In this document: positions 9,371 to 17,000 of the stretch, in pieces
Position numbering within the stretch: position 1 is the stretch's first letter
How the letters are laid out: the number at the start of each line of letters is the position of its first letter
Assembly (NCBI GenBank): GCA_963205275.1
Contig: CAUJIH010000086.1
Span: 1-48,464 of the forward strand
Origin: Verrucomicrobiota bacterium
GTDB lineage: Bacteria > Verrucomicrobiota > Verrucomicrobiia > Verrucomicrobiales > DEV007
Direction: 5' to 3'
DNA length: 48,464 bases
Notes under the pieces: generated by a model
What the model was told of the DNA's origin: nothing
The model's input: only the letters and a program-made list of their open reading frames with translations
The model's database searches: none
Made by a program: the position numbers and the translations under genes

Positions 9371-10597
9371 TCAGAGGTTCTCGTTCATGTCGAAGGACAT
9401 GCTGACAAAATTACCTCCGCAAAACTCTCCACCGAGCCTCCGGTCGATCCTGAATTCAGGGAACAACAGAGGCTCTCCCGAGAGTCCCTCCCGAGTACGC
9501 CACCACATAAGAATCCAGCCGATACAGCCCAACGCTGCCAGACCGCCGAGGATAAAAATGCCCGTCAGGATAATGGAAAATACTTTCCCACTCTCATCTA
9601 GGAAGATTCCGGGCGCATACTCCCGCAAAAATTCGGGAGCATCGCTGGAGGGAGCCATTTCCGATGCCTTACCCGTGGAGGCGATATCCTTCCCGGTTTC
9701 CTTTTCCTGCTCCATCAGACGACTCATCCAATAGAGCTGAATGCTCAGCTCGATTGTCATCTTCTCCACCTGATCCGGAGCCAAATCGGTGACAGAACCC
9801 TGACGTAAAGTTGTCTGTTGAATGCGATCGAAGACGGTCTGAGGAAGGGAATTACGAATCGAGTCATTAAAGACCAATTCGGTCATCTCTGGACGCTCAC
9901 GATAATAGAGCATCATTACCACAGGTGAGTCACCAAACCACTTTTGATGTAGTGCATGAAGGTCAACACCCTCCGGTAGCTTCTGATTTTCACCGATCAC
10001 CATCACGTAAATGCGAATCTTTGATTCTTCCGCCTGAAATTCAAGGAAGCGCATGATGTCATTCGACTTCTGTTCAGTCAGTAAATGCTGTGGATCGGTG
10101 AGCAATTCGGTTGGAGCCTGCGAAAAGTAGAGCTTGGCCAGATCTCCTTCCAGCGGCGGCAGAGGTTCATAAGCCTGTTCATCCACGACTTCCTCAGGCA
10201 CCGTATAAGTCCCGTCAGGATTCTCGCGCACACGCTGCAGCGAGGCGTCCGCCATGTCGCCGCCTGCGAGAGTCCCTGCATCCGCCGGACCGTAAAACTT
10301 CTTGTTGCCAGCGTCGGAGCCAGCATCAGCGACCATTTTAGCCAGCGTTGCTGGATCGGGTGGTCCCATGACGAATTTCTCATCCTCAACTGGCTGCGAC
10401 TGCCCTTCTGCCGTCGCTGGAGACTGGGTTGCCGCCTGCGGCGCACTCGGAAGCAATCCACTGGGCCAAAGCCCTCCGCCGAGATAATACTCCTGCGCCT
10501 CGTTCGTCTCATCCCAAGCAGGCAATTCCTGTGCCGCTCGGGCGAAAGGGATCGAAGTCACGAAATACAGAATCAGGATCACTGCAGCGCTCTTCAT
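9371..10597 (-). CDS. Secreted or membrane-anchored TPM-domain protein
   Basis: The N-terminus (MKSAAVILILYFVTSIPFAR) is a signal peptide. A proline- and alanine-rich low-complexity region follows to about residue 150. The stretch from about 160 to 300 has the layout of a TPM domain: LLTEQKSNDIMRFLEFQAEE, then IRIYVMVIGENQKLPEG and WFGDSPVVMMLYYRERPE. A membrane helix lies near residues 343-365 (IILTGIFILGGLAALGC), and the last residues contain EFCGGNFVSMSF, a short version of the glycine-rich tail seen in membrane TPM proteins. It sits 14 bases after another TPM-like gene on the same strand, so they are probably cotranscribed. TPM proteins include phosphatases and assembly factors; which applies here is unknown. 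Confidence 0.65.
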   Translation of the reverse strand: MKSAAVILILYFVTSIPFARAAQELPAWDETNEAQEYYLGGGLWPSGLLPSAPQAATQSPATAEGQSQPVEDEKFVMGPPDPATLAKMVADAGSDAGNKKFYGPADAGTLAGGDMADASLQRVRENPDGTYTVPEEVVDEQAYEPLPPLEGDLAKLYFSQAPTELLTDPQHLLTEQKSNDIMRFLEFQAEESKIRIYVMVIGENQKLPEGVDLHALHQKWFGDSPVVMMLYYRERPEMTELVFNDSIRNSLPQTVFDRIQQTTLRQGSVTDLAPDQVEKMTIELSIQLYWMSRLMEQEKETGKDIASTGKASEMAPSSDAPEFLREYAPGIFLDESGKVFSIILTGIFILGGLAALGCIGWILMWWRTREGLSGEPLLFPEFRIDRRLGGEFCGGNFVSMSFDMNENL

Positions 10598-10611
10598 GCC
10601 TTAATTCAAAC

Positions 10612-11286
10612 TCATGCAGAAAGCAGCGCCTCATATCCTGGGGTGTCCTCTGGAGACGGCAGCAGTCGCGGACCTCCGTGATCGGATGGAATATCCAGCA
10701 GCGGTTTCACATTTCCCTCGCGATATTCTCGAATCTGCTCGTGAGTGAGTTTCCGCAGCTTCCTCCCCTGCCGCTCGAGGGCTTTTCCAAGTTTTAGGAA
10801 GACCTGCTCGATCGCCTCCCCATACTCTGAATTCAGCAAATTAGGTCGTGCTGCGACCAGCGCCCCATAGACATCCTCCTCTGAAAGAAGAATCTCTGCG
10901 AAGTATCCGAGAGACACACCGATCTGCTTGCGATTCAGATCCATGATCACCAAGACGCCGTTCTCGTTCGGTCGCACGTATTGCGCCCCTTTCACCTGTC
11001 CATGATTCAGAAGCCAAAACCCCAACTCAGAAAGCGAGAAGCGGTCTGGAATCGTTCCCAGATAAGCACAAAAAAGAATTTGTGGAAATTTGACTTCCAA
11101 GAGATTCAGCGTCTCCGCTAGATTATCCCGATCTCGTTTTCGTAAACACCCGGCAGCGTCATGCACTCTCGGCAGAACAACCTGATTTCCGCCGAACAGG
11201 GCTGCCGAATCCGATTCACTATAGCCGCAGGAATAGCAGCTTGCGGCTTCATGATCCACCGGACGATGGCAACGAGGACACTTCAT
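10612..11286 (-). CDS. Zinc-ribbon plus TPM-like domain protein
   Basis: I set the start at ATG 11286 (MKCPRCHRPVDHEAASCYSC), giving 224 residues, because a four-cysteine zinc ribbon (CPRC and CYSC) then begins at once; the frame continues AT-rich to 11376. After a spacer the segment LRKRDRDNLAETLNLLEVKF, FCAYLGTIPDRFSLSELGFW and VLVIMDLNRKQIGVSLGYFA follows the beta-alpha-beta pattern of TPM domains. No signal peptide or membrane helix is seen, so it is probably cytoplasmic. It is the upstream member of a two-gene unit with a membrane TPM protein, which suggests a shared complex. The gap upstream (11287-11573) contains an AT-rich inverted repeat ATTATTA/TAATAAT at 11327-11346 that may be part of the promoter. 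Confidence 0.6.
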   Translation of the reverse strand: MKCPRCHRPVDHEAASCYSCGYSESDSAALFGGNQVVLPRVHDAAGCLRKRDRDNLAETLNLLEVKFPQILFCAYLGTIPDRFSLSELGFWLLNHGQVKGAQYVRPNENGVLVIMDLNRKQIGVSLGYFAEILLSEEDVYGALVAARPNLLNSEYGEAIEQVFLKLGKALERQGRKLRKLTHEQIREYREGNVKPLLDIPSDHGGPRLLPSPEDTPGYEALLSA

Positions 11287-11573
11287 GGGAACACAGGAGG
11301 CAGATACGATTTCTAAATATTCCTTAATTATTAGGATTTTAATAATATTGACCGATTCTTTAAATGTCAAGAACAAGTCGATCTATCTTTCTAAAATTGT
11401 GAAAAATTGGATCTTCCACAAGGACGCAATTCCGTGCAAAATAAATCGACTCATCGGTGGCGCGAAAGGATACGTCGAAGACGTGAAAACCGCTGAAACC
11501 GCTTGCCCACCGATTCCATCTGTATTAGCTCTTTTCAAGCTCTACTTTACTCTACCTCGCTCGACCTCGCGAC

Positions 11574-12347
11574 ATGGCTCGCTCGACCTATCAGTCTCCC
11601 TTTTCTTCCTGCCCAGGGCTTCGCACGACGCCGCCCTCATTCGCTACAGTTAGCATCGTCGTGCCGTTTTATAACGAAGAGGAATGTGCGGAAGCAGTGC
11701 TACGGGAGATTCGCGCATGTCAGCCCGAAGCGGAAATCGTGGCTGTCGATGATGGGAGCGTGGATAAAACTTGGGCCATTCTGTGCTCGATCCCCGGCAT
11801 TACACCACTGCGTCTCACCGAAAATCGAGGACAAAGCGGAGCCCTGTATGCGGGACTGCGCTTCGCTGGTGGTGATATTCTCGTGATGCTTGACGGCGAT
11901 GGACAGAATGATCCTGCCGATATCGACAAGCTGGTTCAGCTCCTGCGCTCAGAAGAATGTGATGTCGCAGTGGGGCGGCGTGCTCACCGCCGAGACAAGT
12001 GGAGTCGTCGAGTCGCCTCTCGAATCGCGAACCGCATTCGCCGTATCTTTCTACACGACGGCGTCCGCGATACAGGATGCTCACTCAAGGCAATTCATCG
12101 CGATCACGTTGATCTCCTCGTTCCTTTCAACGGACTCCATCGCTTCCTTCCCGCCATCTTCACTCATGCAGGACTGAAAATCGCGGAAGTGGATGCGAAT
12201 CATCGCGAGCGCCATGCCGGAGTTTCGAAATACACCAATCTCGACCGTGCGATTCGCGGCATCTACGATCTGATCGGCGTGTGCTGGCTCTTACGAAGAA
12301 AAGTCATCCTCCCGCCTCTCGAGTCGTCGTCGAAGGAGGCAAAATAA
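11574..12347 (+). CDS. Glycosyltransferase family 2 (GT2, polyprenol-phosphate mannosyl/glucosyl transferase-like)
   Basis: This GT-A enzyme of 257 residues should move a sugar from a nucleotide donor, probably to a lipid or polysaccharide acceptor. It shows VSIVVPFYNEEECAEAVLRE, the aspartates in IVAVDDGSVDKTW, ENRGQSGALYAGLRFAGGD, the metal-binding LDGDGQNDP and GCSLKAIHR. The HRERHAGVSKYTN segment is the RxRxxGxSKY motif of the DPM1/ArnC-like subgroup. There is no C-terminal membrane pair, so it differs from ArnC. The first 27 residues are outside the conserved domain and the start may lie slightly later. The next gene begins within about 75 bases, perhaps in the same transcript. Confidence 0.9.
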   Translation: MARSTYQSPFSSCPGLRTTPPSFATVSIVVPFYNEEECAEAVLREIRACQPEAEIVAVDDGSVDKTWAILCSIPGITPLRLTENRGQSGALYAGLRFAGGDILVMLDGDGQNDPADIDKLVQLLRSEECDVAVGRRAHRRDKWSRRVASRIANRIRRIFLHDGVRDTGCSLKAIHRDHVDLLVPFNGLHRFLPAIFTHAGLKIAEVDANHRERHAGVSKYTNLDRAIRGIYDLIGVCWLLRRKVILPPLESSSKEAK

Positions 12348-12422
12348 GGATGTCCCGAAAGGATGACAAAAACTCGAACGGATTTACTGGAAAGTTGGCG
12401 CTTTTTCCTTAGATTTGCCGAG

Positions 12423-12809
12423 ATGCTATTTCGTATCGTCGGATTGATCCTCATCATTTTTTCCGGGACGCCTCTCAGTGTCTCAGCCGGAGGTAAACCC
12501 TCTCTCTTCCCGACTCGGCCCAAAGTTTCACCGAGCACGGGATCGGCCAACAGTGGAGTCCGTCTCTCCCGACACGATACCGCCCTGCGCTTCCTCACTG
12601 CCTTTATTCGGCTGGACCGCAACATGGCTCTACAATACGCGACACCACAAGCCGTGGCGAAACTGGACTGGAACGTGCCCCATCGTGGCAATATCCCCTA
12701 TTACGACGACAAGATGTTGCTTCAGTTCCGTGGAGGATGGGCCAAAGTGCTTTTTCAGGAAGTTGACGGCAGCTATCTAATCGTGGACTTCGACGTCCAT
12801 CGTCGATAG
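12423..12809 (+). CDS. Small secreted protein of unknown function
   Basis: The frame opens at 12363, but the second methionine at 12423 (MLFRIVGLILIIFSGTPLSV) gives a textbook signal peptide ending SVSA-GG, so I prefer it; the product is then 128 residues. The mature part has a basic, proline- and serine-rich linker, then a conserved-looking domain with ALRFLTAFIRLDRNMALQYA and FRGGWAKVLFQEVDGSYLIV. The pattern resembles small NTF2-like or DUF4878-type lipoprotein domains, but I do not recognise it firmly. It follows the GT2 gene by 75 bases on the same strand. Confidence 0.6.
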   Translation: MLFRIVGLILIIFSGTPLSVSAGGKPSLFPTRPKVSPSTGSANSGVRLSRHDTALRFLTAFIRLDRNMALQYATPQAVAKLDWNVPHRGNIPYYDDKMLLQFRGGWAKVLFQEVDGSYLIVDFDVHRR

Positions 12810-12848
12810 CGCGAGCTTCGTATCAGATGCGCACTCTCCAATACCTCT

Positions 12849-13865
12849 TCAGAGGAAAAGATCTCGCGCCGTGAAAGCCATGCCGAGAGCTGCTGAATCA
12901 TCTCCTCGCAGCGCCCACTCAAAGCGAGTCGTCTGCTTTTCTGGATTGATCGGATTCTGTAGATAGACGGGCCAGCTTCGCTCTCGAAAGCCCTCGAGCA
13001 CCCAAGATAGGTATTCCTCCCGAAACGTGCTTTCTGCCAATCCGCCACCAATTACGACCAGACCTGGATCGAAAAGTCGGACGAGATCCGCCAGTCCGTA
13101 GCCAAGAATTCGCCCTTGCTGCCGGAACAGAGATCGCGCGAGCTCGTCTCCTGCCTGGGCGAGATCACGCAGACGCAAAGCTTTCGCCTCAATCGAGCTT
13201 CCATCATTCAGAGGATGCGAGGAATTCTCCAGCTTCGCCAGCTCGATTCCAATCCGACGACGCAATGCCACGAGCGACACCCAAGCCTCGAGACAGCCAA
13301 AGCGGCCACAACTGCATTCCGGCAATGATCCATCTTCCTCGCGTTGCGGCACAGATGTATGTCCCACTTCCAAGGCCAGACCGTTCGCTCCTTCCCAGAT
13401 TCGCCCACCCGGTAGAACGAAGCCTCCAGCTAATCCAGTGCCGGGCGCCACATAGAGAAGACTACCGCTGTGCCCAGGCCGAGCCGCATATTCACCAGCG
13501 GCGGCCGCATTTCCATCATTCGTCATGTGCACCGGGAGACCTCCAAAATGCGTAGAAACAGTATGGCGCACGTCTTTTCCTACCCAGTCAGACGATAAAT
13601 TCGCCTGCGCCCAGATGACACCTTCACTCGAAGGGGCCGGAGCATCAAGACCGATCCCAGCTAACTTGTCTCGCGAGACCCCGATCTTCTCACACAAATC
13701 GCCCAGAGCGATCCCGAGCTGTCGCAAAGTAGCTTCTATGCCTTCTTTCACATGACTGCGAACTTCCGTCTGCGCACGAAGGCTCCCACTCTCGTCAACG
13801 AGAGCACATTTCACAGTCGTCCCCCCGATATCGAAGCCCACAAAAAATCTAGTACTCTCTTCCAT
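12849..13865 (-). CDS. ROK-family sugar kinase
   Basis: The product phosphorylates a hexose (glucose, N-acetylglucosamine, fructose or similar) with ATP in the cytoplasm. With the start at 13865 (MEESTRFFVGFDIGGTTVKC) it has 338 residues, the family norm; the longer frame to 13928 has no conserved sequence. The phosphate-1 motif FVGFDIGGTTVK, the catalytic aspartate in VHMTNDGNAAAAGE, the ROK signature GTGLAGGFVLPGGRIWEGAN with EVGHTSV, and the zinc site CSCGRFGCLEAWVS are all present. It carries no N-terminal helix-turn-helix, so it is an enzyme rather than an NagC/XylR regulator. It lies downstream of the sulfatase on the same strand across 244 bases, consistent with handling sugars released by desulfation, though that link is inference. 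Confidence 0.93.
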   Translation of the reverse strand: MEESTRFFVGFDIGGTTVKCALVDESGSLRAQTEVRSHVKEGIEATLRQLGIALGDLCEKIGVSRDKLAGIGLDAPAPSSEGVIWAQANLSSDWVGKDVRHTVSTHFGGLPVHMTNDGNAAAAGEYAARPGHSGSLLYVAPGTGLAGGFVLPGGRIWEGANGLALEVGHTSVPQREEDGSLPECSCGRFGCLEAWVSLVALRRRIGIELAKLENSSHPLNDGSSIEAKALRLRDLAQAGDELARSLFRQQGRILGYGLADLVRLFDPGLVVIGGGLAESTFREEYLSWVLEGFRERSWPVYLQNPINPEKQTTRFEWALRGDDSAALGMAFTARDLFL

Positions 13866-14109
13866 CAAAAAAATCTCTCTTCTGAGCTTTGAATCCTGCT
13901 CCATACCAGATTCAGGATGGAACCGCAACTGATCACAGCGCTATTTCCCACGCAGCTTTGCGACAGAGCCATCCACCTTTGTGCGGGGGAAGTCATCGGC
14001 GTATCGGTTCGATCAACCACCGCATCGGGATGAGAAATCACCACCTTAGGGCGGCTACGGGGGGCCGTCTCTCATATTCAGCAATACAGAGCATACATTA
14101 AAACCATAA

Positions 14110-15648
14110 TCACTTCCCTCGTAATTTCCCCACGGGTCCGTCGACTGTCGTGGTCGGAAACTCCTCGGCGAACTCATCATGGTCGTCCAGCTCGACCTTA
14201 TACTTCGCGATCAACTCCTTCAGTTGCTTCGTGACTTCTTCCTGCCCCGGCTTGCCGTAGATGTTGTTCAGTTCGTTCGGATCAGCCTTCAAGTCGTACA
14301 GCTCCCACTGGTCCTTTTTCCAGAAATAAATCAGCTTGTGCGTTTCCGTGCGGACGCCCAGATGCCGTGCTGTATTGTGGTGTCCAGGATCGTGATAGTA
14401 GCGATAGTAAAAGCTGCTTCGCCAGTCCGCTGGAACCTCGCCTTTCAGCAGCGGGAGGATGCTGCGCCCCTGCATATCGCCGGGAGTCGCCACTCCGGCG
14501 GCATCGAGAAAAGTGGGCGCAAAGTCGGTATTGATCACCATCTGAGGGATCTTCGTGCCGGGCTTGATCCCAGCAGGCCAGCGCACTAGAAAGGGAATGC
14601 GCAGGCTTTCCTCATACATGAAGCGCTTGTCGAAAAGTCCGTGCTCGCCCAAGTAAAATCCGTTATCACTGGTGTAAATGACGATGGTATTCTGATCCAG
14701 ATCATTGGCCTTTAGCCAGTCGAGCACCTGTCCGATGCTATCATCCACGGACTGAACGCAGGCGAGATAATCCTGCAAATATTTTTGATACTTCCACTGC
14801 ACGAGTTCTTTCCCGCTGAGCTTCTTTTTGACTCCATCTACTTCGACCTCTAACTCTTGCGGAGTTCCAGAGAACCAATCACGAGCCTCCGGAGTGCCCG
14901 GCTTGACTCCATCCGGCAGTGGAATTTTCATATCTCGGCGATTCAGGTCGTGGGCGATGGTCTGCCGATTCTCGTGTAGGGCATCGGTGCGTGTCGAGTA
15001 ATCATCCCAGAGTGTCTCCGGCTCAGGAAAGCTCTTATGCGCGAACTCCTCGACATACTTCGCCTCAGGTTCCCAGCTTCGATGGGGAGCCTTGTGATGG
15101 CTGAAAATCAGAAATGGTTTGTCCTTCGGACGATGCTCCAGCAAGTCAATCGTTCGCTCAGTGATGACGTGAGTTATATAGTCCCCCTCGTACTTCTTCT
15201 GCCCATCGGCAGTGTAGAGGACGGGATCAAAATAAGTACCCTGGCCAGGAAGAATTTCCCAGTCGTCGAACCCCGTCGGATCGCTCCCCAGATGCCACTT
15301 GCCGAGCATCGCCGTATAGTATCCCGCTTTCTGCATCATCTTCGCCACATTCGGCTGCGTGCTGTCGAAGCGATTGAAAACCGGCACACCGTTCTTGTGC
15401 GAATACTTCCCCGTGATGAGCGTTGCCCGGCTGGGAGTACAGATCGAATTCGTAACAAAGCAGTTTTCCAACAGGGCTCCCTCCTTCGCCAAACGATCCA
15501 TATTCGGCGTCAGATTGACCTTTGATGCATAGGCACTGATCGCCTGTGCCGCATGATCATCCGTCATAATGAACAAAATATTCGGCCTGTCATCGGCGAA
15601 AGAAATCAGGGAAGCGCTCGCAAGGAAAAATAGCAACAGTCGTCTCAT
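14110..15648 (-). CDS. Family S1 formylglycine-dependent sulfatase, exported
   Basis: The start at 15648 gives a signal peptide (MRRLLLFFLASASLISFA) and a 512-residue protein; the longer frame to 15804 lacks family sequence. Asp30 and Asp31 in FIMTDDHA and the later SDNGFYLGEHG supply the calcium site. CTPSRATLITGK starting at Cys70 is the CxPSR signature, so the nucleophile is a cysteine-derived formylglycine. MLGKWHLGSDPTGFDDW and HHKAPHRSWEP are conserved active-site blocks, and the C-terminal part (YDLKADPNELNNIYG) is the usual sulfatase end domain. It resembles N-acetylglucosamine-6-sulfatase and N-sulfoglucosamine sulfohydrolase groups, but the substrate is not fixed by the sequence. 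No formylglycine-generating enzyme or anSME is encoded in the window. It probably removes sulfate from an algal or host glycan outside the cytoplasm. Confidence 0.95.
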   Translation of the reverse strand: MRRLLLFFLASASLISFADDRPNILFIMTDDHAAQAISAYASKVNLTPNMDRLAKEGALLENCFVTNSICTPSRATLITGKYSHKNGVPVFNRFDSTQPNVAKMMQKAGYYTAMLGKWHLGSDPTGFDDWEILPGQGTYFDPVLYTADGQKKYEGDYITHVITERTIDLLEHRPKDKPFLIFSHHKAPHRSWEPEAKYVEEFAHKSFPEPETLWDDYSTRTDALHENRQTIAHDLNRRDMKIPLPDGVKPGTPEARDWFSGTPQELEVEVDGVKKKLSGKELVQWKYQKYLQDYLACVQSVDDSIGQVLDWLKANDLDQNTIVIYTSDNGFYLGEHGLFDKRFMYEESLRIPFLVRWPAGIKPGTKIPQMVINTDFAPTFLDAAGVATPGDMQGRSILPLLKGEVPADWRSSFYYRYYHDPGHHNTARHLGVRTETHKLIYFWKKDQWELYDLKADPNELNNIYGKPGQEEVTKQLKELIAKYKVELDDHDEFAEEFPTTTVDGPVGKLRGK

Positions 15649-15802
15649 ACAGTCGTATGCTGAATTCTCTGCATCCAATGCGCAAGCCTCTTGTGCTCCG
15701 CATCTGCGCCGGGATCTCGTCATGCTACTGCCATAACGGAAATCCGGATATACGTCCATTTGCCCGACGACTTCAGCAGTCGTATCGTTTCTGACTCGGA
15801 TC

Positions 15803-16999
15803 ATGATTCAACGCTCCATCCCTATTACGTTCACGCATCGCATCGCATTCACACACGGTGCGTTCGACGTAAAGAACCATACCCTTCGGGATCTGATCGC
15901 CGACGGCGGTGGCCTAATGGACAGCGGAAAGGTTCTCGTCCTACTTGACCACGGAGTCAATGAAGCAAATCCGCTTCTCTTCCAACAGATTAAAACCTAT
16001 TTTCACTCTCATAACGATACTTTAAGTTTAGTATCTGATCCTCTCCTATTACCGGGTGGAGAAGCCTGTAAGAACGACTGGGCTTTAGTGACGAAAATCT
16101 GGCAGGCTGTGGAATTTTTTAAAATCTGTCGCCACTCCTACATCATCGCCATCGGAGGCGGAGCATTTCTCGACATGGCCGGATTCGGAGCAGCTACCGC
16201 ACACCGGGGAATTCGTCTGATCCGGATGCCCACGACTACTCTCAGTCAAGGAGATGGCGGAGTCGGAGTAAAAAACGGAGTGAACTATTTCGGGAAGAAA
16301 AACTGGGTGGGCACCTTCACTGTGCCCTATGCGATCATCAATGACCTCGACTTCATTTCTAGCCTGCCCCCTCGTGCCTGTCGGGACGGATTGATCGAGG
16401 CGATCAAAGTCGCCCTGATCCGTGACCGCTCCTTCTATCAGTTCCTCCACGAAAACGGCCACGCGTTGGGACGACTCGAGAAAAAAACCGTGGAGACTGC
16501 GATCCGACGCAGTGCGGAGAATCATGTCGATCACATCGCGACCAGCGGTGATCCATTCGAATATGGCTCAGCTCGTCCGCTCGACTTCGGACACTGGGTG
16601 GCGCACAAGCTGGAGCAGCTTTCCAACTTCACCGTGAGTCACGGAGAGGCTGTCGCGATCGGCATGGCCGTGGATCTTCTATACTCGATTCACATCGGCT
16701 TACTGCCAGAGGCCGTGGGTGAAGAGATTCTCGACCTGATCCAGACGGTCGGCTTCAGTCTCTGGTCTCCTTATTTGGAGAAACAACAGGACGGACAGCG
16801 CGCCGTCCTCGCAGGGCTGGAGGAATTCCGCGAGCATCTCGGCGGCACTCTCACCATTACCCTAGTGCCGAAGATCGGAGAAAAGATCGAAGTCCATACC
16901 ATGGAACCCACAGCGATTCTCGCCGCCTTATCTGAGCTAAAAACTCGATTTCGTCCACAGGATGTGGAGACCGTCGTCTCTTCGTCCGAGGCTCACTGA
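15803..16999 (+). CDS. EboD-like 3-dehydroquinate synthase homologue (sugar phosphate cyclase)
   Basis: The protein belongs to the sugar-phosphate cyclase superfamily: YIIAIGGGAFLDMAGFGAAT is the NAD-binding GGG motif, RMPTTTLSQGDGGVGVKNGV the conserved loop, EAIKVALIRD a metal-site block, and the histidines in DFGHWVAHKLEQL and SHGEAVAIGMA are zinc ligands. The variant wording (HRGIRLIRMPTT, VGVKNGVNYFGKKNWVGTF, DPFEYGSARPLDFGHW) matches the EboD group, which is found in ebo/EDB clusters, better than AroB. At 398 residues it is longer than AroB (about 360). No other ebo gene is nearby, so this is an orphan copy. It is divergent from the sulfatase and ends one base before the end of the convergent SLOG-SLATT gene. 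The product it makes is unknown. Confidence 0.88.
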   Translation: MIQRSIPITFTHRIAFTHGAFDVKNHTLRDLIADGGGLMDSGKVLVLLDHGVNEANPLLFQQIKTYFHSHNDTLSLVSDPLLLPGGEACKNDWALVTKIWQAVEFFKICRHSYIIAIGGGAFLDMAGFGAATAHRGIRLIRMPTTTLSQGDGGVGVKNGVNYFGKKNWVGTFTVPYAIINDLDFISSLPPRACRDGLIEAIKVALIRDRSFYQFLHENGHALGRLEKKTVETAIRRSAENHVDHIATSGDPFEYGSARPLDFGHWVAHKLEQLSNFTVSHGEAVAIGMAVDLLYSIHIGLLPEAVGEEILDLIQTVGFSLWSPYLEKQQDGQRAVLAGLEEFREHLGGTLTITLVPKIGEKIEVHTMEPTAILAALSELKTRFRPQDVETVVSSSEAH

Positions 17000-17000
17000 A

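Noticed and set aside
16085..16534. 149-codon minus-strand frame inside the EboD-like gene
   Set aside because: It is a shadow of a clearly conserved gene on the other strand and has no recognisable motif.
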